This document shows positions 23,121 through 35,255 of a stretch of 64,000 nucleotides of DNA, in pieces; positions within the stretch are counted from its first letter, which is position 1; every line of letters starts with the position of its first letter. Below the pieces are notes generated by a model, which had not been told where the DNA came from, did not search any database, and was given only the letters and a program-made list of their open reading frames with translations. Origin of the DNA: Microstegium vimineum (Eukaryota; Streptophyta; Magnoliopsida; Poales; Poaceae). Made by a program: the position numbers and the translations under genes. Location of the stretch: positions 45,635,318 through 45,699,317 of the forward strand of contig CM039119.1 of assembly GCA_022036555.1 (NCBI GenBank), read 5' to 3'.

Positions 23121-23846
23121 CTAATTGAGGGGGGAAAGGAAGGCGAAATATGGAGCAGGAAGATCATGCATTCTATATTTGCACACCTCTTTCTTCAAGC
23201 AGGACGGCGGCGCCGGGTTCCTGCCGGACAGCAGCGCGGAGGAGGCCGGCGGCAGCGGCGGACGCCGCGGCGTGGTGGTGGTCATGACGCCCTGGTCCCT
23301 GGCGACGCAGAGCTGCATGATCCGCTCGGCGGCTTCGGCGGGGTCCTTGCTCTCCTTCATCAGCCGCGCCACCTCGGCCTTGGGCAGGCGCATGCGCAGC
23401 CGCACCGCGCCGTCCACGCCCACCTCCACAGACGACGGCTGCTTGGTGGTGGCGAGCCGCGCGGCGGAGGACGGCACGATGGACGCCACGTCCGACACGG
23501 TGCGCCGGGACAGCATCAGGCTCTCCAGCCGCTCGCGCGCGCCAACGTGCAGCGCGCCCGACCACGTCTTGCGCGGCGCGCGCGGGTCCTCGGCACCGGC
23601 GGTGGCGCCGCGCGGGACCTGCACCAGGAAGTAGAGCTTCCCGGGCTTGAGCGGCGCGTCGGGGTCCAGTGGGCGCGCGCGCACGCCTAGCCGCCGCACC
23701 TCCTCCGACTCCAGGAGCTGGTGGCCCGGGTGGCCGCGCAGCGCCGCCCCCGCCGCGGCTGGGGTCTTGTACCGGAACGTCGCGCCGTCCACCGTCATCA
23801 CCTTGGCCGCGCGCCGCCTGCCCGCGAGAGCGTTCACGTTGCCCAT
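23121..23846 (-). CDS. DUF4228 / PADRE-domain protein, single exon
   Basis: A 241-residue intron-less ORF on the - strand with strongly GC-rich third positions. It begins Met-Gly-Asn, the context for N-myristoylation in this family. A basic stretch and KVMTVDG...YKTPA follow, then GHQLLESEEVRRLGVRARPL, then LKPGKLYFLV, the diagnostic core of the plant DUF4228/PADRE family. A second conserved block covers about residues 90-185 (RERLESLMLSRR and LRMRLPKAEVARLMKES). Members are plant-specific, often induced by pathogens or abiotic stress, and biochemically uncharacterised. The first ATG of the frame (23846) gives the family's usual N-terminus. The last 25 or so residues look unlike the basic tail expected in relatives, so the true 3' end might involve a splice near residue 218. 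Overlapping long ORFs on both strands reflect GC-rich composition. Confidence 0.88.
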   Translation of the reverse strand: MGNVNALAGRRRAAKVMTVDGATFRYKTPAAAGAALRGHPGHQLLESEEVRRLGVRARPLDPDAPLKPGKLYFLVQVPRGATAGAEDPRAPRKTWSGALHVGARERLESLMLSRRTVSDVASIVPSSAARLATTKQPSSVEVGVDGAVRLRMRLPKAEVARLMKESKDPAEAAERIMQLCVARDQGVMTTTTPRRPPLPPASSALLSGRNPAPPSCLKKEVCKYRMHDLPAPYFAFLSPLN

Positions 23847-24020
23847 GACGCGGTGGCCTGGCCGCCGACTGGGCCTCCACCTGCCCCTGTCCCTGCCTGC
23901 TGCGTGCGCTTTCGGGTGTTGCTAGCGACGACGAGGAGCTGATGGGGAGGTGGGCCGGGTTACCGTAGTAGTCGGGAGGGAAAGAGAGGCGAGCGAGCAG
24001 GGCGGTTATTATAAGAGAAG
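23847..24020 (-). promoter_or_regulatory. Proximal promoter and leader of the PADRE gene
   Basis: Read on the - strand, CTTCTCTTATAATAACC (24020-24004) contains a TATA-like box about 160 bases upstream of the ATG, which would allow a leader of roughly 130 bases. GC-rich leader sequence follows. Confidence 0.4.
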
Positions 24021-24630
24021 GTTGTCCGGTGCGCTTGGCGGGCGAGGGGGCCTCTCGAGTTTGTTGGTGTCAACAAATCTCCATTTTGTCACCGTTGGCC
24101 GATATGACGGGCGATGATGGTATGGCACAGAAAGAAATGTACAACGAACGGATCGCCCATGTTTTCTATTAACCTTGGTCTGGGGATAAATCTGAGCCGT
24201 CGGATCTTGATCCAACGATCAGAAGGTGCTACATCTCTTCACTCGTAGTAGCTCTTGACCCTACCTCCTGTTCCTCGGCTCGGCAGATTGATTCCAAGAC
24301 ACAACGTGTCATCTATCTTCGCTAGTATGCTAATCTTGTGTCCGCTGTCACTCCTATATATCCTAGCTCACTCAGTAGCTCTTCCCGTGTGGACTTCCGC
24401 TAGCTGTTGCCCCTTCCCTTGGCTTGGTCCCAACAGCTAGCCCCTCCTCCGATCCAATGCTAACATATATATTGCCATCAGTACGCTCTCTGGCCATGGA
24501 TTGAGATCTCAAGCTAAATTTTAGGCAGAAGAATATGCTTGTGAATAATAGATATTAGGATTGTGTTTCTCGCGTTAGAATTTATGTGATCTCTTAGAGA
24601 ACCACACTGCAATTAATTTCTTTTGTGTTG
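24021..24630. other. Upstream intergenic DNA of the PADRE gene
   Basis: No ORF with a recognisable domain. Contains short words of ordinary plant promoter DNA but nothing I can assign. Confidence 0.35.
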
Positions 24631-24894
24631 TACCCCCTCCATCCCAAACTGTAAGTCATTCCAAGAATCTTGGAGAGTCAAAGTTTCTCAAGTTTGACCA
24701 AACTTATATAACAATATAATAATATTTATGATGCCAAATAAGTATCATTAAATTCGTTATCAATTATATTTTCATAGTATACCTATTTGATGTTATAAAT
24801 CTTTATAGTTTTGTCTATAATTCTTGGTCAAACTTGAGATGCTTTGACTCTCCAAGATTCTTGAAATGACTTACAATTTAGGATGGAGGGAGTA
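24631..24894. mobile_element. Stowaway-like MITE, well preserved
   Basis: Begins TACCCCCTCCATCCCAAACTG and ends AGGATGGAGGGAGTA. The inner words AAGTCATTCCAAGAATCTTG and CAAGATTCTTGAAATGACTT are near-perfect inverted partners. TA flanks both ends. Confidence 0.9.
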
Positions 24895-25247
24895 CATTGT
24901 TAACATTTGCCAAAAAGCTAATCAACAAATGCTATGTTTTTGTTTTGTTGTGGTATTCCAATAGACAGTGAAGCGTTGAGTCAAAATGACAAATGACAAT
25001 CATGAATACACAGTGTCTTTGAAGAACATCTAGGACCCAGTAATAAAGTTGCAAACACCTAGTAATAAGTTGCCGAAATGGCTTAATACTAGTTCAAGCT
25101 TTTGTGTAACAACCACAAACCCTCGTTCCTAGTTGTCCCATGATGCTTTGATCGAGTAATATAGGCAACTAATAAGAATAAATTGGACAAGTCAAGTTTC
25201 ATACCAGGTCATAATTAAAAGCGAGGAAGTCTGAAGTCATGTTGCAC

Positions 25248-25341
25248 CTTGTTCATAGTTCAACGGACAATATTTTTTTCTCTCACATTAAAACAAACAT
25301 CAACCAGCTTATCAATTGCAGAAACCATCAGCCGAACAACT
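25248..25341. mobile_element. 'TTATCAGCC' grass MITE, copy 3
   Basis: Carries ATATTTTTTTCTCTCACATTA in the centre and CAGCTTATCAATTGCAGAAAC then CAGCCGAACAAC at the right. More diverged than copy 2. Confidence 0.6.
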
Positions 25342-25461
25342 TTAATTTACCTTATTACTAGTCCATATATGCCATTGAAGTTGATGGGACCCTGGGGCAG
25401 TCCGGCATGGGCACATTGGCACAATTTATTTCAAACTACACTATCCTACTAGTAGTACTTA

Positions 25462-25683
25462 GGGGGTGTTTGGTTCTCAACCATGGATAGTCACGGATAC
25501 GGTTCGCCATAAAAATCAGATATTGTTTGGTTCCTGTGTAAAATGAGGCTCGCCAAAGGAATTTTAGTTCATTTACGCCAGCTTTTTTTTTTGCCACAGC
25601 TGCGACGAGCCTTTGTTCCGCCACAAGAATATGGCGCGCCACAACCTAGCGTGGCTTCTAACGGCGGGCATCCAAACAACCCC
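25462..25683. mobile_element. Tourist-type (PIF/Harbinger) MITE with TTA target duplication
   Basis: Ends are GGGGGTGTTTGGTT and, inverted, GGGGTTGTTTGG. The element is flanked by TTA at 25459-25461 and TTA at 25684-25686, the 3-bp TWA duplication of this superfamily. 222 bp, no coding. Confidence 0.85.
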
Positions 25684-25983
25684 TTATATTTGTAACAAAT
25701 TGACGTTAAAGGAGGGTAGAATCAAATTTGGATTGCGTAAAGCAGGTATTCACAAAAGTTTGTGGTCTTTTTTGTTTTGTAAACATTGTCCACTATAGTA
25801 TCGTTGATCATTGTTCATATTTGGTTGGTTGTGTTGTAGCTTCTAGTAGCAAAATAAAGCCTTCTGTTTGGATTAGCTCGAGTAAAAAAAAAAGTTATAG
25901 CTGATCGCATGATCCCAAACAACCGAACCTGTCATCCAATTTTTGAATTTAGCTTGAACATCCTACCACCTGACTAATACAAT

Positions 25984-26094
25984 CCTGTTCGGCTGATATT
26001 TCTGTAGCTGACAAGCCGATTGATGCTGCTTTGTTCTGATAGAAAAACTCTATATACCATGATTAATAAAAGAATTAGACGATCAAACATGCTC
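25984..26094. mobile_element. 'TTATCAGCC' grass MITE, copy 4
   Basis: Starts CTGTTCGGCTGATATTTCTG, with GCTGACAAGCCGATT inside and GATCAAACATG at the end. Central AGAAAAACTCTATA partly matches the family centre. Diverged. Confidence 0.4.
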
Positions 26095-27850
26095 AAAGTA
26101 TGTAAAAAAATATAGTGGGTCAAACCTAACCATAACGAAGTTTCCTCACAAATAATACCGGTTCTCCCGCGCGTATCTTGGTGTGCTGCTAGGCGCGTGT
26201 GTGAGCTCTCTGTGGTCAGTCTTGGTTGCCTACAATTGGTCCTCCGGTCCGACCATTTCTTCCTCCAGGTTTTCAGCAAGATAAATAGGTTTTCTTCACC
26301 AGTTAACTACGCAACTAAGATTGATCAAGACGATTGATGTTTACTGCTCTGCAGATGTCAAGAATCATACTAGACACTATTATTCAGGTTGTGTGTCTTC
26401 ATTTTCTCCGTGTTCTTTGGTTCAGGTCTTCGGCTGATAGTCAGATCGATGCTTGAGGATCACTGTGTTCAAACATATCGTCAGTTTTTTTCTCTCTTCT
26501 GTGTGGTGGTATGATTGTGATTTGTGGCCTCTAGATATATAGGAGCCGCATCTATATATGTTGCACTGAGCAGAGCACGCCGCAGTGGTTAATTAATTTC
26601 CCTTTTGAAATGTGGTAGCAGCCCAATTTCGAAATGAAATAAGTCATACGATGTGCTCAAGGGGCCTCCGAAAAAGCGTCGTGTTTTAGTTCCGCAGAAC
26701 AGAGAGAAAACAATAACGTGTTCTTTAAAAAAATCATGCGACAGTTCAGTTAACTTTGCACATTCAATTTGATCAAATCCTTTTTGTTTTTTTTTGAAAC
26801 TTGATCACATCCAGTTCAGCACGTAGATAGTTCAAACATGGTATACATAGCACGTAATGCTCGGCTTGTGTCGGTCTAGTATTTTTTCCGTTTTTTTTTT
26901 GCGAATCTATTACTGTACGTACTTACGAAAATTTACAACTCCTAGATAGATGGAAAATATTGTTCCGAGAAAGTTCCAAGTACACACTGCACTGATGTAA
27001 CTTTATTTTATTTTATTATTATGGTTGTTGGTCGCAAATTTAGCCCGGCCGTGACACAGTAGTAGTAGTACTAGGCGACTAGCTGACCTCCCATTTGGTA
27101 TGCACCTACCACGCAGAATTGAGACCGGTCGTACGGTTTACCAGACAACAGAGACACACAGTGTATGACCGTGTCAAGGTAATGCATGATCCATGCATGG
27201 CGCGCATGTGAGTGATAGATAAATTAGTTTTACTAGCGATTTGGTATGTTTTACCAGTCGATAACTGTATAATTTTTCAAAAGAGGGCGTCCATCATCAT
27301 GTTGAGTTTTTTTTTTTGGTAGGCGAATGCTATAATGAACATTTTTTTAAAAGTGCAGGCAAATTGGTGCTAACGGTGGTCGTTGTCACGTTGTGTATGT
27401 ACTACGTAGATGAGAGGTCTGAATGAACGATTATGCCATAGACTCGTGTGTACGTACGTATATATATCGCCCCTTTCTGTTGCTGTTTAGTTTCCTTTTT
27501 CCTTTTCTTGTCACCTTTGCCTTTTGTGCTTTCAGTGTGCTTGGGTCCCCAATTTCACCTTTTCTTTTCTCACCAACAAGAGTGACCTTCCAGAAACGAT
27601 TTAGAATTAGGCAATTAGCAAATGAAGATCTCGGGATTGGGCACCCGACCACTACAACAACGGCCATCACACCGTACGACATATATATATCATCGTCCTT
27701 TATATGTTGCACAATCAATCATGATGATTGATGAAGAAAACATGGTGTGATCAACATTTAGTAGCAAATCGAAAACCATATATACATGCAGAAACAAATA
27801 AAAAAACATACTTATTATTATATAGCTGGTGCTGGTTGCATGGTCAAAGA
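26095..27850. other. Intergenic, no supported gene
   Basis: Short unrecognised ORFs only, for example at 27423-27731 (+). It is the left flank of the LINE insertion. Confidence 0.45.
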
Positions 27851-27864
27851 AAAGTTTGTATATA
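27851..27864 (+). repeat. Left target-site duplication of the LINE
   Basis: AAAGTTTGTATATA here is repeated exactly at 35143-35156. The first A residues overlap the tail of the element at the right side, so its left border may be a base or two off. Confidence 0.9.
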
Positions 27865-30800
27865 GGCCTTGCCTCCGACTTTCGTGTCGTTCACCTTGGT
27901 GAACGCGTCTTTCGCTTCGTTGTCTCTTCCAAACGGTTGGTTTTTTCATCTGCAAGATGGTTTCCTTCGATTGCAAGCTTTTTAAGCTCTTCTTCCATCT
28001 TTAGGGTAATGGAGGACCAAATTGGCGTCATGAGTTCAACCTGTTCTTGTTGGAGGAAGAGCGTTCTTGGAGCACCATTACTCACAATGGACAGCACAAA
28101 AAATCCTATGCTGATGCTGTCAAATCTCCTCCGCTAACTGGTGCCAACATCGTTCCTATGGGGAGGCGTTTGGTCCACACTCGCATCCGTTACCCTGGTG
28201 CTCCGTCCATGGCGGCGGCTTGCTCAGGTAACGCGAACTTCGTGAACAATCAGCAGCCGGCCAACAAGGACAAAGTGGTCAACAAGAGTCATAACAATTC
28301 AAGCCCAAACTCAAATTTGAAATCGTGTACTCGATGCTTTTCTCTGAATCATCTGAGGGGCAGGTGCAACCAGCCTATCCGTTGCCGTGCGTGCATGGGA
28401 TGGGGACATGTTGAAGTGGTGTGCATGGCGCGGCCGAATCATCAAAGGGAACAGGAGCAGCTGCTGAAAGATTTTGTTCACATACAACAGGATTGCGTTG
28501 GAAAATATGACAAGGGACTGGCTCCGATGGATGATTTGGGCTGGTTTCGCACACTAAATGGGTCGTGCCTGTCCCAGCCCCCGATCTTCAAATCTTTTAG
28601 AGATTTGGTCAAGGCAATGATGCCTGGATGGGCTATCAGGGAAACTGCACCTATAATAACTGTGCCTTGGAAGCTGCCCGGACAATCTAGTGATGTGGGC
28701 TGGGAAGGGCAAGAGTTGCATGTGGAGACCAGCCCTGCTCGGTGGACATTGGCCACCTCGGTCACTCCGGCTTCTCCCATTCGCTCTTTCCCTGCTCCCG
28801 CGAGGGCTGTTGCCACTGAGATAGGAAATCCCATCTTGCTTGAGCACCAAGAGCTCACCTCGCCGTCATCACCATCACCTTCAACATTTCCACCTCAAAC
28901 GCCTCCGCCAACCCAATCGGCAATGGCCTTCCAATGCTCCGACCCAAGGCCTTTTATTCCTCATAACCTGCAATGGCTTGGAGTGGAGAACCGCGCTCCT
29001 GTGGTACGTGCAGTGGCCTCCTCTCGTCCGTCGCCGAGAAATGAAAATTTAGCGATCGTCCAGTTTGATCACCTGCCGGGAAACGCAATCCGCTTCGCCA
29101 ATGTTGATGAGGTGCTGCGCGAGTTCTTTGCTGAAAGAAGGATCCATGTTTCTGAAATTCAACCAACAACACTGGGTCAGGCTATGGTAAGGTTTGCTCA
29201 CTTCATCGACAGAGACAACCTAGTTGCCATGGGTCAAATTCCTTTTAGAGATGTGCATCTTTCTTTCACTGAACATAACAAGAGGATAAATTGGAGGAGG
29301 GCATATTTTAATACTGAATGTTGGCTCATGCTGCTCGACTTCCCCTCTGATTACTGGGAACAAAACTATATTCAGAGTGTCTTAGCTACTTTTGGAAACT
29401 CATGTATTGGCGCAATGATAAAAGTCAATTGGCTGGGTTGATTCTGAAAGCCAGGGTAACAGACCTGTAGTCAGTCACTCAGTTCATAGTATTTTCTGAA
29501 TCCCAAGGTCTGGAATGCGACTCTTGGACTGTTCAATGTGAAATTCTTCAGAGCAGACTGTTGAGAGAAGGTCCTCAGGATGAGGTTCGAGCACCGTTTG
29601 ACTTCTTCGGGCTGGGACAACTAGGAGCAGGACCAGTTAACAACCAAGAGGAAGAGGAGGAGCAGCAGGAACAAGAACAAGAGCAAGGCCAGGGGCAGGA
29701 GCAAGAGCAAGAAAATATAAATGATGTCAATGCAGCCTGGGGCTTATGGCCAGAAGCACAGTCTCAGGAGGTTAACTTGGACCCAAATAGCAGTGTGGCT
29801 CCACAAGGAGAGGAAGAGGAGATGGAGATAGATTTGAATCAGCCAAACAATCAACAGGCAGATGATCCACTTGAGGTAATTTTTAATCCAGCCCAACCAC
29901 TGGTCCATGAGGCCTCTCTTGGACTGAATGACCTTATCAGTGCTGAAGCTGAAGAAATTGCAATTCAAGAGCAAAATGGACAACAACAGGAAATGATCAA
30001 TAAGGGGTTGCAAGTGGATCTTAATCTTCTAGCAGCAGAAGAACATCTGATGAACCTAGCAGACCAAGACATGTAACATTTTCAGGTGGTACATGTTGAT
30101 GTTTGGCCAGAATAAATTAACCTGGATGAACTCATGAATGAGGAAGAAATGATGTGACAGAATGAAATGATGATGCAAAACGACATCAATCTTAACGAGC
30201 TTGTTGGACCAGGGGAACCTAGCTTCCTAGAAAATCAGGAACCTATAGCCCAGCAGATAGAGCAACACATGGCTCAGGAGAATGAAATGGAGATGGAGCA
30301 ACACTTGGTTCAGGGGAATGGAGTGGAGATGGTTCAGGACGAAGAGATACAGGGAACCCAAGCTCAAAACATCAATGTTGGGCTGGCCTTAATTCAAGCA
30401 CCAGAAGTTGATCCAGTTTGGACAGAAAGGAGCAGGACTATGGAGGCCACAAGGCTGTGGGCTAACTTCTTTGAGAAAGGTAATGCTGAAAGCCTTCACG
30501 TCTCTATTCCAGCACAATGGGTCAACTTCTTCACAGCCATGTTACTATCCCCTGATCTTTTCGAGTGGGCCAAAACTTTCTTGTCATCAAAGTCACTCAT
30601 GTGCCTGGGTCAGGAAGAAGGAGTGATTGATTATTTTATGCCAAAAAAGTGTCCTAAAAAATTTTCTTGTGCCATAGCTTCTAACAAGAAAAAGGAGGGG
30701 AAGGAGACTGCTGAGTGGGTTCTCAATCCCAATGTAACCACTCCTCTAGCAAAAAAGAGGACACCAAAGAGACCAAGTCCAATAGTGGACAATTGCTTAA

Positions 30801-31097
30801 GAAGAAGTGAAAGGATCAAACAGGTGAGTGGTGGTTACAGAAGAGAAACATGTCCCAAAAAATGCTTTACATGCACTCCTATCCCCAACCCTAACAACTC
30901 GGGTCATTAGAAACCTGGGAATGGAGCTTGCACAGCTCGAGGAGGATGACCTGGAAGATGCAGTTCTGCTGAACATAACAAAACAGCCTGCTCCTGTGGG
31001 TAGGAAGAAGACAACCACGAACAAAAGGAGGAAGAACAATGAAGAGGATGCAGAAGGGAAGAGCAAGGATGCAGAAGAGGACAACTCTGAGAAATGA
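27865..31097 (+). pseudogene. LINE ORF1 (nucleic-acid-binding protein), broken
   Basis: The left part (frame from 27865) contains a DUF4283-like segment, and the frame then changes near 27950. A TAG at 28003 precedes the GGPNW motif. 28047-29441 is open and holds two zinc-knuckle-type Cys clusters (CTRCFSLNHLRGRC and CRACMGWGHVEVVC) at about 28328-28430, followed by a Pro/Ser-rich stretch. After a stop at 29441 the region continues as a Glu/Gln-rich acidic stretch (29561-30076). The next stretch (30167-30910) ends in a basic LRRSERIK motif and a Cys-rich tail typical of grass LINE ORF1. The last codons run to 31097. The role is RNA binding in the retrotransposition particle. At least two frameshifts and three stops. 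Confidence 0.8.
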
Positions 31098-31385
31098 AGC
31101 TGGAACAGGGTCACTTTTGCTGAGCCTATTAAGTTGTATCAGTCAAGTTATTTGTATCAGACATGTTAAGTGCTTATATTGGTTGCTGTAAGATCAGTGT
31201 GAACCTGCTTCTATTGGGAGAGTCAGCCCTAGATGGTTTTGAACTTGTTTTGGTTTGGATGGCTGTAAACAAGACGTGGTCAATATTAAATTTGGTGCTT
31301 TTTATGATTAAGCCTGTTTCTCTTTGCTGTTACCTGACCCAGTTATCTGTGTGTCAGCCTTACTTTTTACCCTCAACTCTTCACA

Positions 31386-34300
31386 ATGAATCAATTTCAA
31401 AATAGAATGAATAGAACTTGGAAGTTGCTGGACTGGAATGTGAGAGGGATCAATGCAAGGGAGAAATGGGATGCCATCAGAAATAAAATTGTGAACTCAG
31501 GCTGTGACATTATCTGTCTGTAGGAAACAAAGAAGGAAAATTTTGATATTGATTTTGTAAGAAACTTCTGCCCTCAAGACTTTGACAGATTTGAATATCT
31601 CTCCTCTTTGGGGGCTTCTGGGGGAATTATAACAATCTGGAAGAGTCGAATATTTATAGGGGAACTTATTTTCTCCAACAATTATTCACTCTCTATTGAG
31701 TTCTCTTCACAGCACAACAATGACAACTGGGTCTTAACTAATGTTTATGGCTCATGCACACCAGAAGGAAAGAAACAATTCACTGATTGGTTTAAACAAA
31801 TCCATATGCCTGAGGAGATAGAATGGATAATTGTGGGAGATTTCAACTTAATGAGAAAGCCTGAAGATAGGAACAAAAAAGGGGTGACCTGAATGAAATG
31901 TTCATGTTTAATGAGGCCATCAACTTGTTGGGACTGAATGAAATCACACTTCAGGGCAGAAGGTTTACATGGTCCAATATGCAGCCTAACCCGCTCCTTC
32001 AAAAGATTGACTGGGTATTTGCTTCTAGTTCTTGGATCCTAAAATATCCAGATACCTCTGCCAAGGGACTTGAAATGACACCATCAGATCATTGTCCTTG
32101 CTTGGTTAACATTTCCACAGAAATCCCAAAACCAAAGATTTTTAGGTTTGAGAATTACTGGCTACAATTTCTAGACTTCCAACAAATACTCAGTCAAGCT
32201 TGGGCACTGATAGTCAATCACAATGATCCTGCAAAACTCCTAACTACAAATTTCAAGAATCTAAGGAAAATTTTAAGAGAAAAATAAGCCTCTATGATAG
32301 GGCTAAAAACTCTCATTGAAAACATTCAGAACCTTGTTCAATTCCTAGATATCCTTGAGGAATTCAGAGACCTCAGTTTGCCAAAATGGAACTTCAGAAG
32401 GATACTAAAAAATAAAATGATAAGCCTACTAGAACAACAGAAAATTTATTGGAAGCAGAGAGGGGCAATCAAATGGGTAAAGTTAGGTGATGCCACCACT
32501 AAATTCTTTCATGCCAATGCAACAGTCAGAATGAGAAGAAACCTGATTAAGCAACTTGAAAGAGATGATGGCAACATCCTCTCATCTCACAGAGATAAAG
32601 AGCAACTTCTGTGGGAAGACTTTAAGGAAAGGTTAGGCAAATCTGAATTTACAAGATTTGGTGTTGATCCTGTTGTTCTATTACATAGAAGAGATGATTT
32701 TGATTTCCTGGAAGCACCCTTTACTACAATAGAAATTGACTCAGCTGTCAAAGGCATGCCAAATGACAAATCACCAGGACCTGATGGGTTCAGTAATGAA
32801 TTTTTAAAGGCTTCCTACGAAACAATTAAGTCTGATGTTTATAATCTTTGCAAATCCTTCCATGAAAACAACTTGTGCCTCAGAAGCATCAACACCTCTT
32901 ACATCACCCTCATCCCAAAGGTGGAGACTCCAAAAACTACAAATGACTTCAGACCAATTTCACTTTTGAACAGCTCTGTCAAACTCTTGACAAAGCTACT
33001 GGCCAATAGACTTCAGTCAACAATAACAAATTTGGTCCATAGAAATCAATATGGATTTATCAGAAGTAGGACCATCCAGGATTGCCTAGCCTGGTCCTTT
33101 GAGTACTTGCACCTTTGCCACCATTCAAAGAAAGAAATCATCATTCTTAAACTTGATTTTGAGAAGGCCTTTGATAAAATGGAATACCAGGCTATGTTGA
33201 CAATCATGCAAGAAAAAGGCTTTGGGAATAAGTGGTTAGGATGGATGAACTCCTTATTCTCATCTGCAACTTCTAAGGTGCTTCTAAATGGAACACCAGG
33301 AAAGACTATTCATTGTAGGAGAGGAGTGAGACAGGGAGATCCACTATCACCATTGTTATTTGTGCTTTGTGTAGACTTCCTACAATCTCTTATAAATAGA
33401 GGCAAGGACATAGGTTTACTAAGGTTGCCAATTCCAATGGCTACAAATCAAGACTTCCCTGTGATTCAGTATGCAGATGACACTTTAATCATCTTGGAAG
33501 GTGATGTCAAACAACTAATCTTTATGAAATCAGTAATAAACACCTTCTCTAAGGCAATAGGTTTGAGGGTAAATCTGAAAAAAATCTATGATGCTGCCCA
33601 TAAATATCAGTGATGAAAGATTAGACCACCTAGCAAGAACTTTTGGCTATTCCATAGGGTCTTTCCCTTTCACATATTTGGGATTACCCTTGGGCATAAC
33701 TAAACCCCTAATCCAGGACTATCTCCCGCTCATTAACAAGTGTGAAGCTAGGCTAGGAACTGTTTCTACCTTCCTGAACCAAGCTGGAAGACTTGAGTTG
33801 ACAAATGCAGTTTTCACTGCACTACCCACCTTCTATCTCTGTACTTTGGCTTTGCCAAAAACAGTAATCAAGCGAATTGATAGATTCAGAAGCATTGTCT
33901 TTGGAGGGGAAATGAAATTAATGCCAGAAAACAGCCAAAAGCAGCCTGGAAGATGGTATGCAAGACAAAGGAAGAAGGAGGTTTAGGAGTGATAAACATT
34001 GAGAAGCAAAATGAGGTACTGCTACTAAAAAACATGGATACGTTCTTCAATAGGAAAGACACCCCTTGGGTACAAATGGTCTAGGAGAAACATTACAAAA
34101 ATGGCAAACTACCAGGACAAACTAACAAAGGGTCATTTTGGTGGAGAGATAACCTAAAGAACCTGGATCAATTCAAGACAATGACTAAAGTACAACTGCA
34201 ATGTGGAGATAGTGTACTCTTCTGGCATGACTGTTGGGATGATCAGCCACTGAAATTAGCAATGCCTGAATTATTCTCTTTTTCCAAACACAAGCTAATA

Positions 34301-34993
34301 ACTGTTAGCAAGGTCATAAATCAGGATGATTTCACTGCACTCTTTCACCTACCTATCTCAACCTCAACATATGAACAACTGCAGCAAATGATTCAACTAG
34401 TGCAAAACATGCCTGAAACTCAAAATATAGACATATGGACATATCCATGGGGAAGCAAGTTCAGTTCATCAAAAGCATACAAACTGATAATGGGACACAA
34501 TCAGGTACATGAGGTTTACAAGTGGCTATGGGATTGCCTCTGTCAGCCAAAACACAAAGTTTTTTTTTGGTTGCTAATCAAGGATAGACTAAGCACAAGG
34601 AATATTTTGAAAAGAAGAAATATGCAACTCCAATCATTCTCTTGTGTCTTGTGCCTGCAAAACACTGAAGAAACTTGCCAACATCGTTTTCTACAATGTC
34701 CTTTCGCAAGTCAATGCTGGTAGATCATTGATGTTGATACCACAGGGAGTTTAGAGTTCCCTCAGGTTGTGGAACAGTTCAATGACAAACTCCAGTCACA
34801 GTTCTTCATGGCAGCGGTCATTTTGATGTGTTGGACAATCTGGACTTTAAGAAATGATCTCATTTTCAAAGGCCAACATCCATCAATAAATTTGGCCAGG
34901 TTAATATTTCAGAAAGAGATACTCTTGCTGAAGTATAGAGTGAAAACAGGACTGAACTTTCAATCTGATGAATGGATAGCTTCTATTCTATAA
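31386..34993 (+). pseudogene. LINE ORF2 (APE endonuclease and reverse transcriptase), broken
   Basis: From ATG 31386 the N-terminus has the WNVRGIN motif of AP-type endonucleases. A TAG interrupts it at 31521. GDFNLMR (about 31839) and SDHCP (about 32087) are the catalytic-core endonuclease motifs. The reverse transcriptase follows: FRPISLLN (about 32950), LDFEKAFD (about 33151), RGVRQGDPLSPLLF (about 33319) and YADDT (about 33470). A frameshift near 33590 precedes YLGLPLG (about 33677). The zinc-binding RT-associated domain (zf-RVT) lies near 34530-34723, with Cys/His-rich FSCVLCLQN...CQHRFLQCP. Further stops occur near 31890, 32285, 33984, 34082 and 34721. The enzyme would nick DNA and copy the LINE RNA; this copy is inactive. 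Confidence 0.9.
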
Positions 34994-35142
34994 CTCAGAG
35001 CTTTTCACTCATTTTCTTTATTTCGTTTTCAGTTCCTTAATTTTTTGTTTTCCTGTTCCCTGTTCCCTGTAGTTTGTACTTCCCCCCTCTTTTTTTAATA
35101 AAGATTATCTGTAGGGGCCTGGCCCCTCCAGTTTCCTCAAAA
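34994..35142 (+). other. LINE 3' untranslated end
   Basis: Contains AATAAA at 35098-35103, a near-perfect stem-loop AGGGGCC-T-GGCCCCT at 35114-35128, and a short A tail. The stem-loop is close to the end where LINE reverse transcriptases recognise their RNA; such a role is an inference. Confidence 0.7.
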
Positions 35143-35156
35143 AAAGTTTGTATATA
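35143..35156 (+). repeat. Right target-site duplication of the LINE
   Basis: Exact second copy of AAAGTTTGTATATA (first copy at 27851-27864), immediately after the A tail. Confidence 0.9.
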
Positions 35157-35250
35157 AATTATGTGGTGGAAAGCGATGATCGAGCTAGAGCGAGCAAAGC
35201 CGGATTTGTAGCATGCTGCTGGTGCATGATTTCAGGGAATTTTGCCGGTG

Positions 35251-35255
35251 CATAG
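35251..35255 (+). repeat. Left target-site duplication of the Copia element
   Basis: CATAG directly before the first LTR. The matching five bases after the second LTR are CGTAG (46418-46422), one mismatch. Confidence 0.7.

Larger units (their letters stand above)
27865..35142 (+). mobile_element. L1-type LINE, 7.3 kb
   Basis: Two coding regions in order (zinc-knuckle ORF1, then endonuclease-reverse transcriptase ORF2), a short 3' end with AATAAA at 35098-35103, a short A tail and a 14-bp target-site duplication define a plant L1-clade LINE on the + strand. It starts without a 5' UTR and inside the conserved N-terminal part of ORF1, so it is slightly 5'-truncated, the usual outcome of target-primed reverse transcription. 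Several frameshifts and stops make it inactive. Confidence 0.93.

Noticed and set aside
23173..23880. 235-codon - strand ORF and 169- and 174-codon + strand ORFs overlapping the PADRE gene
   Set aside because: Low-complexity Ala/Arg/Gly-rich shadows of a GC-rich coding sequence; the 241-codon frame has clear family motifs.
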